64,000 bases of DNA, taken from assembly GCA_030431455.1 (NCBI GenBank), contig JAUIJE010000004.1, forward strand, positions 310,001 through 374,000, in the 5' to 3' direction. This document shows positions 44,658-52,848 of this stretch, in pieces (the first letter of the stretch is position 1; each line of letters opens with the position of its first letter). The notes under the pieces were generated by a model. That model was not told the origin of the DNA and did not search any database. It was given only the letters and a program-made list of their open reading frames with translations. Both the position numbers and the translations under genes were made by a program. The stretch is from a bacterium (GTDB lineage Bacteria; Myxococcota; UBA727; JAUIJE01).

Positions 44658-45944
44658 ATGCGTCATTGGCCCTGGCTGCTGGCCGTCGTCCTCGTGGCGG
44701 CGGCGTGCACCGACAAGCGGACGATCCCGACGACCCACGCGGACAAAATCCACGTGGTCGTCGCGCTGTCCGACGAGGCCGCCAAAGCGTCGTCGGCGAC
44801 CGAGGTGCTGGGCACAGGCTGGTACGCCAACGTCGAGGTCGACGCCCAGGACCGCATTCACGTCGCGTACACCGACGCGGACATGGGCGACGTCTTTTAC
44901 GCGGTGTCCCCCGCCACCGCCCTCAACTTCGAAGCCCGCCAGCCGGTCGAGGTGGGGGGCGCGGTGGGCGGCTACGTGCAGCTGGCCCTCGCGCCCGGGG
45001 ACGTGCCCGTGCTGTCGTACTACCACCAAGACCAACGCACCTTGCGGCTCGCGCACCGGGCCAAAGACCTGGAGGCGATGAAAGCCGCCGGGGCGGTCGT
45101 CGATCTGACCGCACCGCCCCCGGCCGATCCCGCGGACATGTTCGCGAGCCCCAACCGCTACACCATGGGCGACGGGTGGGACGCGGAGGACGTCACGTTC
45201 GGCGACCACGTCGGGCTCGGCGGCCGGCTCTTCGTCGACGACGCGGGCTTTCCCCACATCACCTACTACGCCCGGGGGCGGCGCTTCCGCTACGCCCGCC
45301 GCGTGGTGGGGGCGCCGGCGTTTGGCACCGCCGCCCGCGAGCGGTTCGAGTTGCTCGACGTCGACGAGAAAGCCAGCTCCTCGTACACCATGACCACCGG
45401 CTTGGTGGTCACCACCGACCAGTCGGTGGCGGTCTCTTACTGCAACTGGAACTTCGTCGAGTCACAACTCAAGTTCGCGGTGCTGAAGAAGGGCGATCAC
45501 AAGTTCTCCATCGTCGAGCGCCCGTTGGAGCGGGGGGTCGACGGGTGGCACAGCGCGGTGTTCGAGAACGGCCCCCGGTGGCGCGTGTTTTTCATCGACG
45601 GGGCCGAAAAGGCGCTGTCCGAAATCGCCATCGGCAAGACGTCGGGGCAGTGGACGCCCCCGCAAAAGTTGCTGCAGGGCCCGGGCGCGTTTGTCATCCG
45701 TCTCGCCGACGACGGCACAATTTGGGCCCTGACCCGTGGCCAGGCCGCCCCGCGTCTCGGCAACAGCCCGGGCGTGTGGCTGCTCGAATACCCCAAAGGC
45801 GATCTCAAAGCCGTGCGCCGCATCGTCCTCGACGAGGGCCGCGCCGACGACCCCTGGCTCGACCTCGCGTTGCGGCCCAACGGCCGGCCGGTGGCGGTGT
45901 GGACCGCGAGCGATCACCGCTCGATGAAGCTGTACGTTCACTGA
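44658..45944 (+). CDS. Lipoprotein, probable beta-propeller
   Basis: The 428-residue product starts with a lipoprotein signal (MRHWPWLLAVVLVAAAC). The mature part consists of repeated segments of about 45 residues with a pattern like VDAQDRIHVAYTDADMG, VDDAGFPHITYYARG, TDQSVAVSYCNWNF and ALRPNGRPVAVWTAS, suggesting a beta-propeller similar to BNR/Kelch-like sugar or protein binders. No catalytic motif is seen. The ATG has no ribosome site; a CACACT box lies seven bases upstream, so it may be leaderless. Function unknown; surface or periplasmic location inferred from the lipobox. Confidence 0.72.
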   Translation: MRHWPWLLAVVLVAAACTDKRTIPTTHADKIHVVVALSDEAAKASSATEVLGTGWYANVEVDAQDRIHVAYTDADMGDVFYAVSPATALNFEARQPVEVGGAVGGYVQLALAPGDVPVLSYYHQDQRTLRLAHRAKDLEAMKAAGAVVDLTAPPPADPADMFASPNRYTMGDGWDAEDVTFGDHVGLGGRLFVDDAGFPHITYYARGRRFRYARRVVGAPAFGTAARERFELLDVDEKASSSYTMTTGLVVTTDQSVAVSYCNWNFVESQLKFAVLKKGDHKFSIVERPLERGVDGWHSAVFENGPRWRVFFIDGAEKALSEIAIGKTSGQWTPPQKLLQGPGAFVIRLADDGTIWALTRGQAAPRLGNSPGVWLLEYPKGDLKAVRRIVLDEGRADDPWLDLALRPNGRPVAVWTASDHRSMKLYVH

Positions 45945-46051
45945 AAGGCGCTGGGTTGGCTCGCTTTCGCCCGCCAACCGTGTGATCACTCCCGGCGCGG
46001 GGTAACCTCGCGGTCTGGGCGACACCTCGCCCGAAGGAGCACGACCCGGTC

Positions 46052-47239
46052 TTGCGCGCGTACATCCTCGGCGGAAAGCCGGTTCATTTCCCGTTTCTGT
46101 CCGGCATGTTGACCTACAACTGCCAGGACTGCGATGCGCCCTGTTGCCGCGGCAATGGCATTGGCATCGGGCGCTCCCGGGAACTGGTCACCCTCGCCTC
46201 GGTGCAAAAAAAGCTCCCCCTGTTCGCCACCCCGGGCTTCTCCGGCAGCGCGATGCTCAGCCTGAGCGCCCCCAAGGAGGGCTGCTGGTTCCTCGACAAG
46301 AAGGCCCGCTGTCGTCTCGAGACCGTGATCGGTCGCCAGGCCAAACCTGCGGGGTGCCGGCTGTTCCCATTTCAACGGCTGCGTCAGATGGGCAACGCGG
46401 TCACGGTGATGCCCGACTTCGTGTGTCCGCTGTCGGTGGCCGATTCACCCGACGAGACGGGGCCGTTTTCCCACGACGAGCTCGTCATCGAGATGCACCG
46501 CACCCACATCCCCGCCCGGGGCCACCAGCCGCTGCCTGCCCCCGCAGACATGACCTGGGACGTGGCCCAAAAACTCGAGCGCCGGGTGGTGCGCAAAAGT
46601 GAAAAGCACCTCAACGACAAGAGCTACGTGCCCTTCGCCCAGCGCCAACTGAGACTGATCGAAGGGCGCAAAGACGACGACCGCGACCTCGCCCAGCTCG
46701 AGACCCTGGAACGCGACCTGCGCTCGTTTCTCGACGTGGCCGGCCCCTCTCGCCGCGAGAACGTGCACGACATGGTCGCCCTCACCGGGGTGCTCCGGCT
46801 CATGACCTCCGGGCTGCCCCGGCGGTCGATGCCCTCTTTGCTGCTCGCGACCACCATCCTGCTCGACGCCTACGACACCATGAAGGGCACCCGCCACAGC
46901 TCGCGCACCCCGGTGTCGCTGTTTGAGCAGCGCCTGCCGTTCCTGTTCGTGCTCAGCCACCTCCTCGACAAGCCCATGCTCGTCGAGAACGTGGACCCCA
47001 AGCGCCTCATCTCCACTTTCCCCGCGGTCCGGGCCCCGCTGCTCAGCGTGCTCGAAGCCGTGGTCGAAAACCGTGCGGTGGCCCGCCCCAAGACCACGCT
47101 GCAAATCCTCGAGGACCAAAAGCGCACCTTCCGGCCGCCGCTCACCTTTGAAGCGGTCGCGATGCTGTACGGCCTCGGTCGCATCCTGCTCTCGCACGGG
47201 CAGTTCGTGGCCGGCCGGGCCCGCGCGCCGCAATCGTGA
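46052..47239 (+). CDS. YkgJ-like cysteine cluster protein
   Basis: The 395-residue product has a Cys cluster in its first 120 residues: NCQDCDAPCCRG, EGCWF, KARCRLE and AGCRLFPF, then FVCPL. This is the pattern of YkgJ/UPF0153-type zinc or iron-binding proteins, one of which modifies flagellin lysines. The remaining 270 residues are helical and unassigned, with a cluster of charged residues around EKHLNDKSYVPFAQRQL. No signal peptide is seen. The start is TTG with GAAGGAG upstream. Enzyme activity is not established. Confidence 0.75.
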   Translation: MRAYILGGKPVHFPFLSGMLTYNCQDCDAPCCRGNGIGIGRSRELVTLASVQKKLPLFATPGFSGSAMLSLSAPKEGCWFLDKKARCRLETVIGRQAKPAGCRLFPFQRLRQMGNAVTVMPDFVCPLSVADSPDETGPFSHDELVIEMHRTHIPARGHQPLPAPADMTWDVAQKLERRVVRKSEKHLNDKSYVPFAQRQLRLIEGRKDDDRDLAQLETLERDLRSFLDVAGPSRRENVHDMVALTGVLRLMTSGLPRRSMPSLLLATTILLDAYDTMKGTRHSSRTPVSLFEQRLPFLFVLSHLLDKPMLVENVDPKRLISTFPAVRAPLLSVLEAVVENRAVARPKTTLQILEDQKRTFRPPLTFEAVAMLYGLGRILLSHGQFVAGRARAPQS

Positions 47240-47259
47240 CGGCGCGGCCGCGTCACCCG

Positions 47260-47265
47260 TTGACA
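47260..47265 (+). promoter_or_regulatory. Possible tRNA-Gly -35 box
   Basis: TTGACA lies 33 bases before the tRNA, but no good -10 box follows at 17 bases. Confidence 0.35.
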
Positions 47266-47296
47266 GCGGTGCGCAACCGTGGCCCCATCCTTCCCG

Positions 47297-47374
<78 letters not shown>

Positions 47375-47404
47375 GGTGCCCCCTCTGGGGGCTCTTTTTT
47401 TTTT
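47375..47404 (+). terminator. tRNA-Gly terminator
   Basis: GCCCCC pairs with GGGGGC around TCT and is followed by a T-run of more than ten bases. Confidence 0.85.
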
Positions 47405-47419
47405 GAAGTGCCCCACAAA

Positions 47420-47456
47420 ACAAAAACGCCGGCCTCGCGGGCCGGCGTTCTTGTTT
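47420..47456 (-). terminator. LysM gene terminator
   Basis: CGCCGGCC pairs with GGCCGGCG around a four-base loop. On the minus strand it is followed by TTTTTGTTTT, so it ends the LysM gene 15 bases after its stop codon. Confidence 0.8.
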
Positions 47457-47470
47457 GACCGGGGACTGGC

Positions 47471-48898
47471 CTAGTCCCAGATGCTGTTCCAAGTATCGGC
47501 GATGCCGCTGCCGACGTCGGACACGATGTTGCCCACGTTGACGTTGAGGTCGACGGTGACCCGGCCCCCGAGCCCCACCGCCGCGCCCAGGTCGGCCCGC
47601 GCGCGGAGCTTGCCGCCGGAGTAGCTGAGCTCGGCCGACGCCGCGCCGCCGAGGCCGGCCTGGCCGCGGCCGGTGACGCTGGCGCCGCCGTAACGGTTTT
47701 CGTAGCCGACGCTGCCGCGCACCTCGGCGCCGACGAAGCCCTCGGCCCCGACCCGCGCGCCCACCTCGCCCTGGGCGGGATTGAACCGCACCCCGGCCCC
47801 GACGTCGGCCCGGGCCCCGATGTGGGCCTCCCCCTCGACGAAGCCGCCGCCGGCCACCGAGCTGGTGGACCCGAGCTGGGCCCGCCCGCTGGCCCCGACG
47901 AGGTCGGCTTGTCCAGTGGCATTGATGCCGACGTTGACGTTGCCGGCCTTGAAGTCGACGGTGGCCGCGCCGTCGACGCTGCCCTGGGCGGCGAGGGCGT
48001 GGTACTCGCCCCCCGCGCCGGTCTCATCGGCGGTGTGCCGGGTGTCGTTGCTGGTCACGAGCCCGTGATAGTCGTTGTCCCCCGCGATGTGCACGCCGCC
48101 GAGGGAGCCGCCCACGCCGACGTTGTCGGACAGCGAGCGGCCTTCGTTGGCGGTGGTCTCACTGCTGGTGCGGTTCAGTTCGCGGCCGGTGGTGTTGTTG
48201 CGCGCGGTGCCGTTGCGGGTGGTGGTGGTCGACTGACCGTCGTTGACGCTGTCGGTCCGGCTGTTGACGGTGTGGTTGGGATAGCGCGTCTGCTGGAAGG
48301 TGGTGTTGCGCGACCGGGAGTTGGAGCCTCCAATGACATTGCGGCTGCCGGTTTGGCCATCGGACGCCTTGGTGTGCAGCGAGCCCTGGGGCGGCCCTTG
48401 CTCCGGGGTCGTCGAGGTCCCGTTCGACGGCTGGTCCGTCGACGACGGGGTGCGGTAGCCGCCGCCGGCGCGGAGGTTGTTGACCTCATTGGCGAGGCCC
48501 GGGTCGCCCTGCGGCCCGGCGGTGCCGTTGCTGCCTTGCGGCGAGACGCTGACCTGCGGCTGGGAGGTGTTGTTGCGGTCGAACGAGTCGGACTGGCCTT
48601 GCACCCCGGAGGTGTTCTGGGTGCCGTTGGTGGCTTGGTTGCCCTGGCTCTGTTGCGTGCCCTGGGTCCCGGCGGTCGACGACGGGATGTTGATCTCTTG
48701 CCCCGGGAAAATCAGGTCGGGGTTTTTGATCTGGGGGTTCGCCTTGATGACGTCCTGCAGGCTGACATTGTTGTCCTTGGCGATGCCGGACAGGGTGTCA
48801 CCCTTCTTCACCGTGTGGGTTTGTCCCGCGTTGTTCGCACTCGGGCCAACGCCGGTGCTGCGGGTTGGGGTCGTGTTGGTGGCGCCGCCGACACTCAT
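47471..48898 (-). CDS. LysM protein without signal peptide, with Asn/Ser/Thr-rich and beta-rich regions
   Basis: The 475-residue product has one LysM domain (residues about 27-72: KKGDTLSGIAK, then PQIKNPDLIFPGQEINIP), which binds peptidoglycan-like glycans. Residues 75-270 are a disordered region rich in Asn, Ser, Thr and Gly. Residues about 270-460 form Gly/Ala-rich alternating strands (VDFKAGNVNVGINATGQA, GAEGFVGAEVRGSVGY) and the protein ends in an aspartate-capped helix DTWNSIWD. There is no signal peptide or membrane segment; GGGAGG supports the ATG at 48898. LysM without signal peptide occurs in phage-tail-like and secretion-injected proteins. The role is unknown. Confidence 0.75.
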   Translation of the reverse strand: MSVGGATNTTPTRSTGVGPSANNAGQTHTVKKGDTLSGIAKDNNVSLQDVIKANPQIKNPDLIFPGQEINIPSSTAGTQGTQQSQGNQATNGTQNTSGVQGQSDSFDRNNTSQPQVSVSPQGSNGTAGPQGDPGLANEVNNLRAGGGYRTPSSTDQPSNGTSTTPEQGPPQGSLHTKASDGQTGSRNVIGGSNSRSRNTTFQQTRYPNHTVNSRTDSVNDGQSTTTTRNGTARNNTTGRELNRTSSETTANEGRSLSDNVGVGGSLGGVHIAGDNDYHGLVTSNDTRHTADETGAGGEYHALAAQGSVDGAATVDFKAGNVNVGINATGQADLVGASGRAQLGSTSSVAGGGFVEGEAHIGARADVGAGVRFNPAQGEVGARVGAEGFVGAEVRGSVGYENRYGGASVTGRGQAGLGGAASAELSYSGGKLRARADLGAAVGLGGRVTVDLNVNVGNIVSDVGSGIADTWNSIWD

Positions 48899-48946
48899 GA
48901 AAAGCCTCCCAGGGATGTGATGCAAGACGCGCTTGCCGCGAAGGAA

Positions 48947-48952
48947 TTATCT
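48947..48952 (-). promoter_or_regulatory. Possible -10 box of the LysM gene
   Basis: GATAAT on the minus strand lies about 49 bases before the LysM start, in an AT-rich patch; no clear -35 hexamer is seen. Confidence 0.4.
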
Positions 48953-49042
48953 CTGAAAAAACACACTCGTTGCGAGTCATCGTCGACGACAAATGGCGAC
49001 ATGTGGGCACCGGTCCGACGTGTGACGACCTCGCCGTACGCG

Positions 49043-50224
49043 CTACCCGTTCAGCAGACGCTGCGCTTCTTGGCGCTCGGCGTCGGCCGCGTGGGGGTTG
49101 TTGAGCACCATTTTGGCGTACTGCTGCGCTCCTGCGGCGTCGCCCTGTTCTTTCTTGGCCAAGGCGAGGTGCCACTGCAGCGCGGGGTGGTCCGGCACGC
49201 GGGCCAACGCGGCGGCGAGAATTTTTTCTGCGCCGGGCGGATCCGGCGGATCTGCGGTGAGGGCCAACCACCCAAGGCGGGCGCTCGCTTCCCCGCCGGG
49301 ATCACCCGCTTGGATCGCAGCATCGTACGCCGCCCGCGCGTCTCCAGGTTTGCCCAGGCCCTCGAGCGCGGCGCCGAGCAGGTGGTGGCCACGCCAGTAG
49401 GCGGTGTCGCTGTTGACCGCGGCCCGCGCGTGGCCCTCGGCGTCGGCGGGCGCGCCGCGTTGCAGGGCGAGCAGCGCGAGGTTGCACAGGTCCTCGGCGT
49501 TGCGTTGGTCGGGGGGGATGTCGAGCAACGCCGTCTCCGCCCCGGCGAGGTCGCCGAGGTCGCCGCGCACGGTCACGCGCAAGCGGAGCAACGCGAGGTC
49601 ACCGGGCCGGTGCTTGAGGCCCTCGTCGACGGCGCGGGCCGCGGCCTCGAGATCGCCGGCCAGGGCGTTGCTGCGGACCAGAGACTCGAACGCGTCGGGA
49701 AAGGTCGGCTCGTTCTTGATGCAGTTGGCGTAGGCGAGCCCCGCGCGCGCAAAGTCGCGCGCCAGCTCAAACCCTTGGCCCAAGTAATAAAACGTGATCG
49801 CCGAGCCGGGCATCGCTTCGGCGGCCTTTTGCAGATGTGGCAAGGCGGCCTTGTAGTCGCCCTGGGTGAGCAGCGAGACGCCGATGCCGTGGCGGGCCGC
49901 GGGCACGTCGCCACCGTCTTGCAGGGCGGTCTGGATTTGGGACACGGCCTTTTTGTGCTCGCCGGCCGCGGAGAGCAGCGCGCCGTAATACGCGCGCGCC
50001 ACCGGCGCCCCGCGGCCTTTTTGGTTGGCGAGTTTGGCCAGCGTCTCCTGCGCCCCTTCGGGGTCGCCCTGCGCCGCGGTGAGCCGGGCCCGGCCCACTT
50101 GCACCAAGATGTCGTCGGGATGACTGGCCTCCAGGCTCTTCAGGGAGGCCTGGATGGCGTCGAGGTCGGCGTCGTCAAACGCGCGCTCGAGCTCGTCGAG
50201 CGCGTCCTGGGGTGCGTTGCTCAT
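49043..50224 (-). CDS. Tetratricopeptide repeat protein
   Basis: The 393-residue product consists of about nine TPR units spread over its length, for example YYGALLSAAGEHKKAVSQIQ, GVSLLTQGDYKAALPHLQKA, LGQGFELARDFARAGLAYAN and LALAKKEQGDAAGAQQYA. TPR folds provide superhelical platforms for partner binding. No signal peptide or enzymatic domain is visible, so it is probably a cytosolic adaptor. It lies between the LysM and amidase genes on the same strand but with large gaps, so an operon is unlikely. Confidence 0.85.
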   Translation of the reverse strand: MSNAPQDALDELERAFDDADLDAIQASLKSLEASHPDDILVQVGRARLTAAQGDPEGAQETLAKLANQKGRGAPVARAYYGALLSAAGEHKKAVSQIQTALQDGGDVPAARHGIGVSLLTQGDYKAALPHLQKAAEAMPGSAITFYYLGQGFELARDFARAGLAYANCIKNEPTFPDAFESLVRSNALAGDLEAAARAVDEGLKHRPGDLALLRLRVTVRGDLGDLAGAETALLDIPPDQRNAEDLCNLALLALQRGAPADAEGHARAAVNSDTAYWRGHHLLGAALEGLGKPGDARAAYDAAIQAGDPGGEASARLGWLALTADPPDPPGAEKILAAALARVPDHPALQWHLALAKKEQGDAAGAQQYAKMVLNNPHAADAERQEAQRLLNG

Positions 50225-50284
50225 GCGCCCAACCTAGCGCAGGCGGCCGCGCGAGGCACCCCAAAGGTGGGGTGGCGTGTTCGG

Positions 50285-52717
50285 TCAGCGGCGGGTCAGC
50301 GGCGCCTTCTTGAGGGTGGCCCCGTCGAGGTACAGCAACGCCGGCGACGCGCCGCCCACAGACGGGAAGCGCTCGATGCTGTCGAAGGTCACCATCAACG
50401 GGCCCGTGCGGTAGCCCGGGTCGTTGAGGTCGGTGAGGTAGAGGTCGCTGTCGACCAGGACCGCGCCTTCGTCGTACGTGCGCTCGAACACGAGGAGCGT
50501 GCCGTCGGGCGAGAACTGCGGCTCGGTGCCTTGGCCGAGGAAGATGCGCGCGCCGTCGGCGACCCGGTAGAGGTACAGGCCGGTCTTGAGCCCTTGGTAC
50601 ACCACGTGGGAGCCGTCGGGGCTGAGCACGGGGGCGAAGAAACGATCGTCTTCTGCGTCGGACGACACCTGCACAATGTCATTGTCGATGCGCAGGTACA
50701 CGTCGTGATGCTGTTGGAACACCCGGAGGGCAGGATGGGCGTCGTAGGGGCCGACCATCTGGCCCTTGTCGTCGACGAGAACGGTGGGGGCGTCCGCGTA
50801 CGGGGTCCGGCGCAGCCGGTGAAAGATGTGCGCGCCGTCCGGGTGCCAGCCCGCGCCGACGCCGACCGCGTCGCGGGCGACCAGCGGGGTGACGTCGCCA
50901 CGGTCGATGTCCAGCACCGACAGGGCGCCGTACCCCGGCTCCGCGAACAGCACCTGGTCGCCCAGGGGCGACAGCACCGGCGCGATCATGTCGCGCAGGA
51001 TCACGTCCTCGGCTTGTCCCAGTTCGAAGGTGGGTTCGCCCTCCTCGGCGTACAGCAGCGCGGGGTCGTGCGGCTCGACCACCACCCGGTCGTGGGGGTG
51101 GCAGGTGTCGGGGCTGACCCCGGGCACGTGGGCCTGGGCGGCTGGGGCCCCCAGCGCGCAGAGAAGCAGCAGGCCGGTGAGCCCGGTGACGTTGTCGCGT
51201 CGTCGACGACGGGGCAAGAACAGGAGCCCGGCGAGCGCGAACAGGGCGAGTCCGGTGCCGCTTCCCGTGCTGCTGCACCCGCCGCTGAGCGGGGCCGACT
51301 GGGGGTCGTCGTCGTCGGCGCTGGCGATGCGGACCCGGGGTTGTTCGCCGGATTCGGGTTCGGGCTCGAGGGAGACGGTGGGCTCGGGCTCGGGCTGGGC
51401 TTCGGGCTCGACGGTCACGGAGGGCTCCGGTTCGGGTTGGGGCTCGGGGCTGGGCTCGGGCTGGGGCTCGGGGCTGGGTTCGGGTTGGGGCTCGGGGCTG
51501 GGTTCCGGCTCGGGCTGGGGCTCGGGGCTCGGTTCGGGCTCGGGGCCGCTCTCGACGGGGGCGAGGCCCACCGAGCACCACACGGTGGCGTCGGTCTCGA
51601 CGGTGCAGGTGCGGGTCGCGGTGGTGTACCCGGCGAGGGCGACCTCGAGGGTGTGATCGCCGGCGTCGAGTTCAAATGTAAATGCACCGGTGCCCGCATC
51701 GGAGCTGGCGGTGTCGCCGGTGTCGGTCACGGTCACCGTCGCGCCGGCGAGGCGGACATCGGTGCTGCCGTCGGCTTGGATTTCGTACACCACCCCGGTG
51801 GCGGTGCCGGTGGTGGAGACGGTCGCGGGGAGCAGGCCGATCGAACACCAGCTGTCACCGCCGCTGGTGATGGTGCAGCCGCGGGTGGCGGTGTCGTAGC
51901 CCGGCGCGCTGGCGGACAATGTGTAGTCACCGGGGGCGAGGTCGATGCTGAACACCGCGTTGTCCGCGGACACCCCATAGGTGTCGCCGGTGTCGACGAC
52001 GGTGACGGTGGCCTGGTCGAGGCGGATGTCGGTGTTGGCGGTGCCTTGTCCTTGGTCTTCGAACACCACCCCCAGGGCGGTGCCGTCGGTGTTGCCGCCC
52101 CCGCCGTTGCCGGGATCGACGCTGACGCCGAGGTGCTGGCCCAGCGCGATGAGGTGCGCCTCGGCCGCGCGTTGCCGTTCGTCGGGGTCGGAAAGATACT
52201 GGATGTCCACGTTGCAGTTGTTCATGAAGCCGAGCTCGGTGAGCGTGGCCGGCATCGCGGTGGCGGTGAGCACGGTGAAGTTGGCGGTCTTGCCGCCCCG
52301 GTTGGTCAGGGGCCAGGTCGCGATCATCTGCGCCTGGATTTTGTTGCGCAGGTCGAAGCTGTTGTTGCTGCCGTTGGTGGCGCAAAACGTCTCGATGCCG
52401 GTGGCCACCACCCCGGCGGAGTTGGCGTGGATGCTCATGAACCGCGCCGCGCCGTTGCTGTTGGCGAACGAGGCCCGCCCGGAAAGCGACACGAACGAGT
52501 CGTCGGTGCGGGTCATGACCACGGAGAACCCGTTGTTCTGCAGGAGTGTGCGCAGGCGCAGCCCGGTGTCGAGGTTGACGTCCTCTTCTTCATACCCGCA
52601 GCCCACCGCGCCAGGGTCTGACCCGCCGTGTCCGGGGTCGACGGCGATGACGGTCTGGGCCGACGCGCCGGTCGCGAACAGAAAAGCGAGGGCAGCAAGT
52701 AGGTGCTTGTACGACAT
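50285..52717 (-). CDS. N-acetylmuramoyl-L-alanine amidase with internal MYXO-CTERM signal, fused in frame to a beta-propeller
   Basis: Residues 1-20 are a signal peptide. Residues 22-200 are a zinc amidase (Amidase_3) that cuts the peptide stem from peptidoglycan: DPGHGGSDPGA (His30), acidic YEEEDVN, SIHAN and LTELGF. Two Ig/carboxypeptidase-regulatory-like modules follow, each with a Cys pair, and a Pro-Glu repeat linker. Near residue 478 a MYXO-CTERM-like signal appears: GGCSSTGSGTGLALF, hydrophobic LAGLLFLP, then five Arg. Such signals normally end the protein. Here the frame continues with a signal-peptide-like segment (GLTGLLLLCALGAPAAQA) and a 280-residue WD40/PD40-like propeller (VLSPDGSHVVYQG, QFSPDGTLLVFER). 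The start follows GGAGGAGTCC. Confidence 0.86.
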   Translation of the reverse strand: MSYKHLLAALAFLFATGASAQTVIAVDPGHGGSDPGAVGCGYEEEDVNLDTGLRLRTLLQNNGFSVVMTRTDDSFVSLSGRASFANSNGAARFMSIHANSAGVVATGIETFCATNGSNNSFDLRNKIQAQMIATWPLTNRGGKTANFTVLTATAMPATLTELGFMNNCNVDIQYLSDPDERQRAAEAHLIALGQHLGVSVDPGNGGGGNTDGTALGVVFEDQGQGTANTDIRLDQATVTVVDTGDTYGVSADNAVFSIDLAPGDYTLSASAPGYDTATRGCTITSGGDSWCSIGLLPATVSTTGTATGVVYEIQADGSTDVRLAGATVTVTDTGDTASSDAGTGAFTFELDAGDHTLEVALAGYTTATRTCTVETDATVWCSVGLAPVESGPEPEPSPEPQPEPEPSPEPQPEPSPEPQPEPSPEPQPEPEPSVTVEPEAQPEPEPTVSLEPEPESGEQPRVRIASADDDDPQSAPLSGGCSSTGSGTGLALFALAGLLFLPRRRRRDNVTGLTGLLLLCALGAPAAQAHVPGVSPDTCHPHDRVVVEPHDPALLYAEEGEPTFELGQAEDVILRDMIAPVLSPLGDQVLFAEPGYGALSVLDIDRGDVTPLVARDAVGVGAGWHPDGAHIFHRLRRTPYADAPTVLVDDKGQMVGPYDAHPALRVFQQHHDVYLRIDNDIVQVSSDAEDDRFFAPVLSPDGSHVVYQGLKTGLYLYRVADGARIFLGQGTEPQFSPDGTLLVFERTYDEGAVLVDSDLYLTDLNDPGYRTGPLMVTFDSIERFPSVGGASPALLYLDGATLKKAPLTRR

Positions 52718-52848
52718 GTAAGGACTCCTCCACAACGACGACAACGTAGGGCGCAGACGGCGCCTCAGCATCGGCTGAACGTCGGACTCGGATTTTGTGT
52801 GCGCTGGGCCCCGTTTGGCGACGAAACCCTTCTGATACGAACCTGAAA

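Noticed and set aside
51355-51560. Short direct repeats in the amidase gene
   Set aside because: They encode the Pro-Glu linker in frame and have no independent repeat features.
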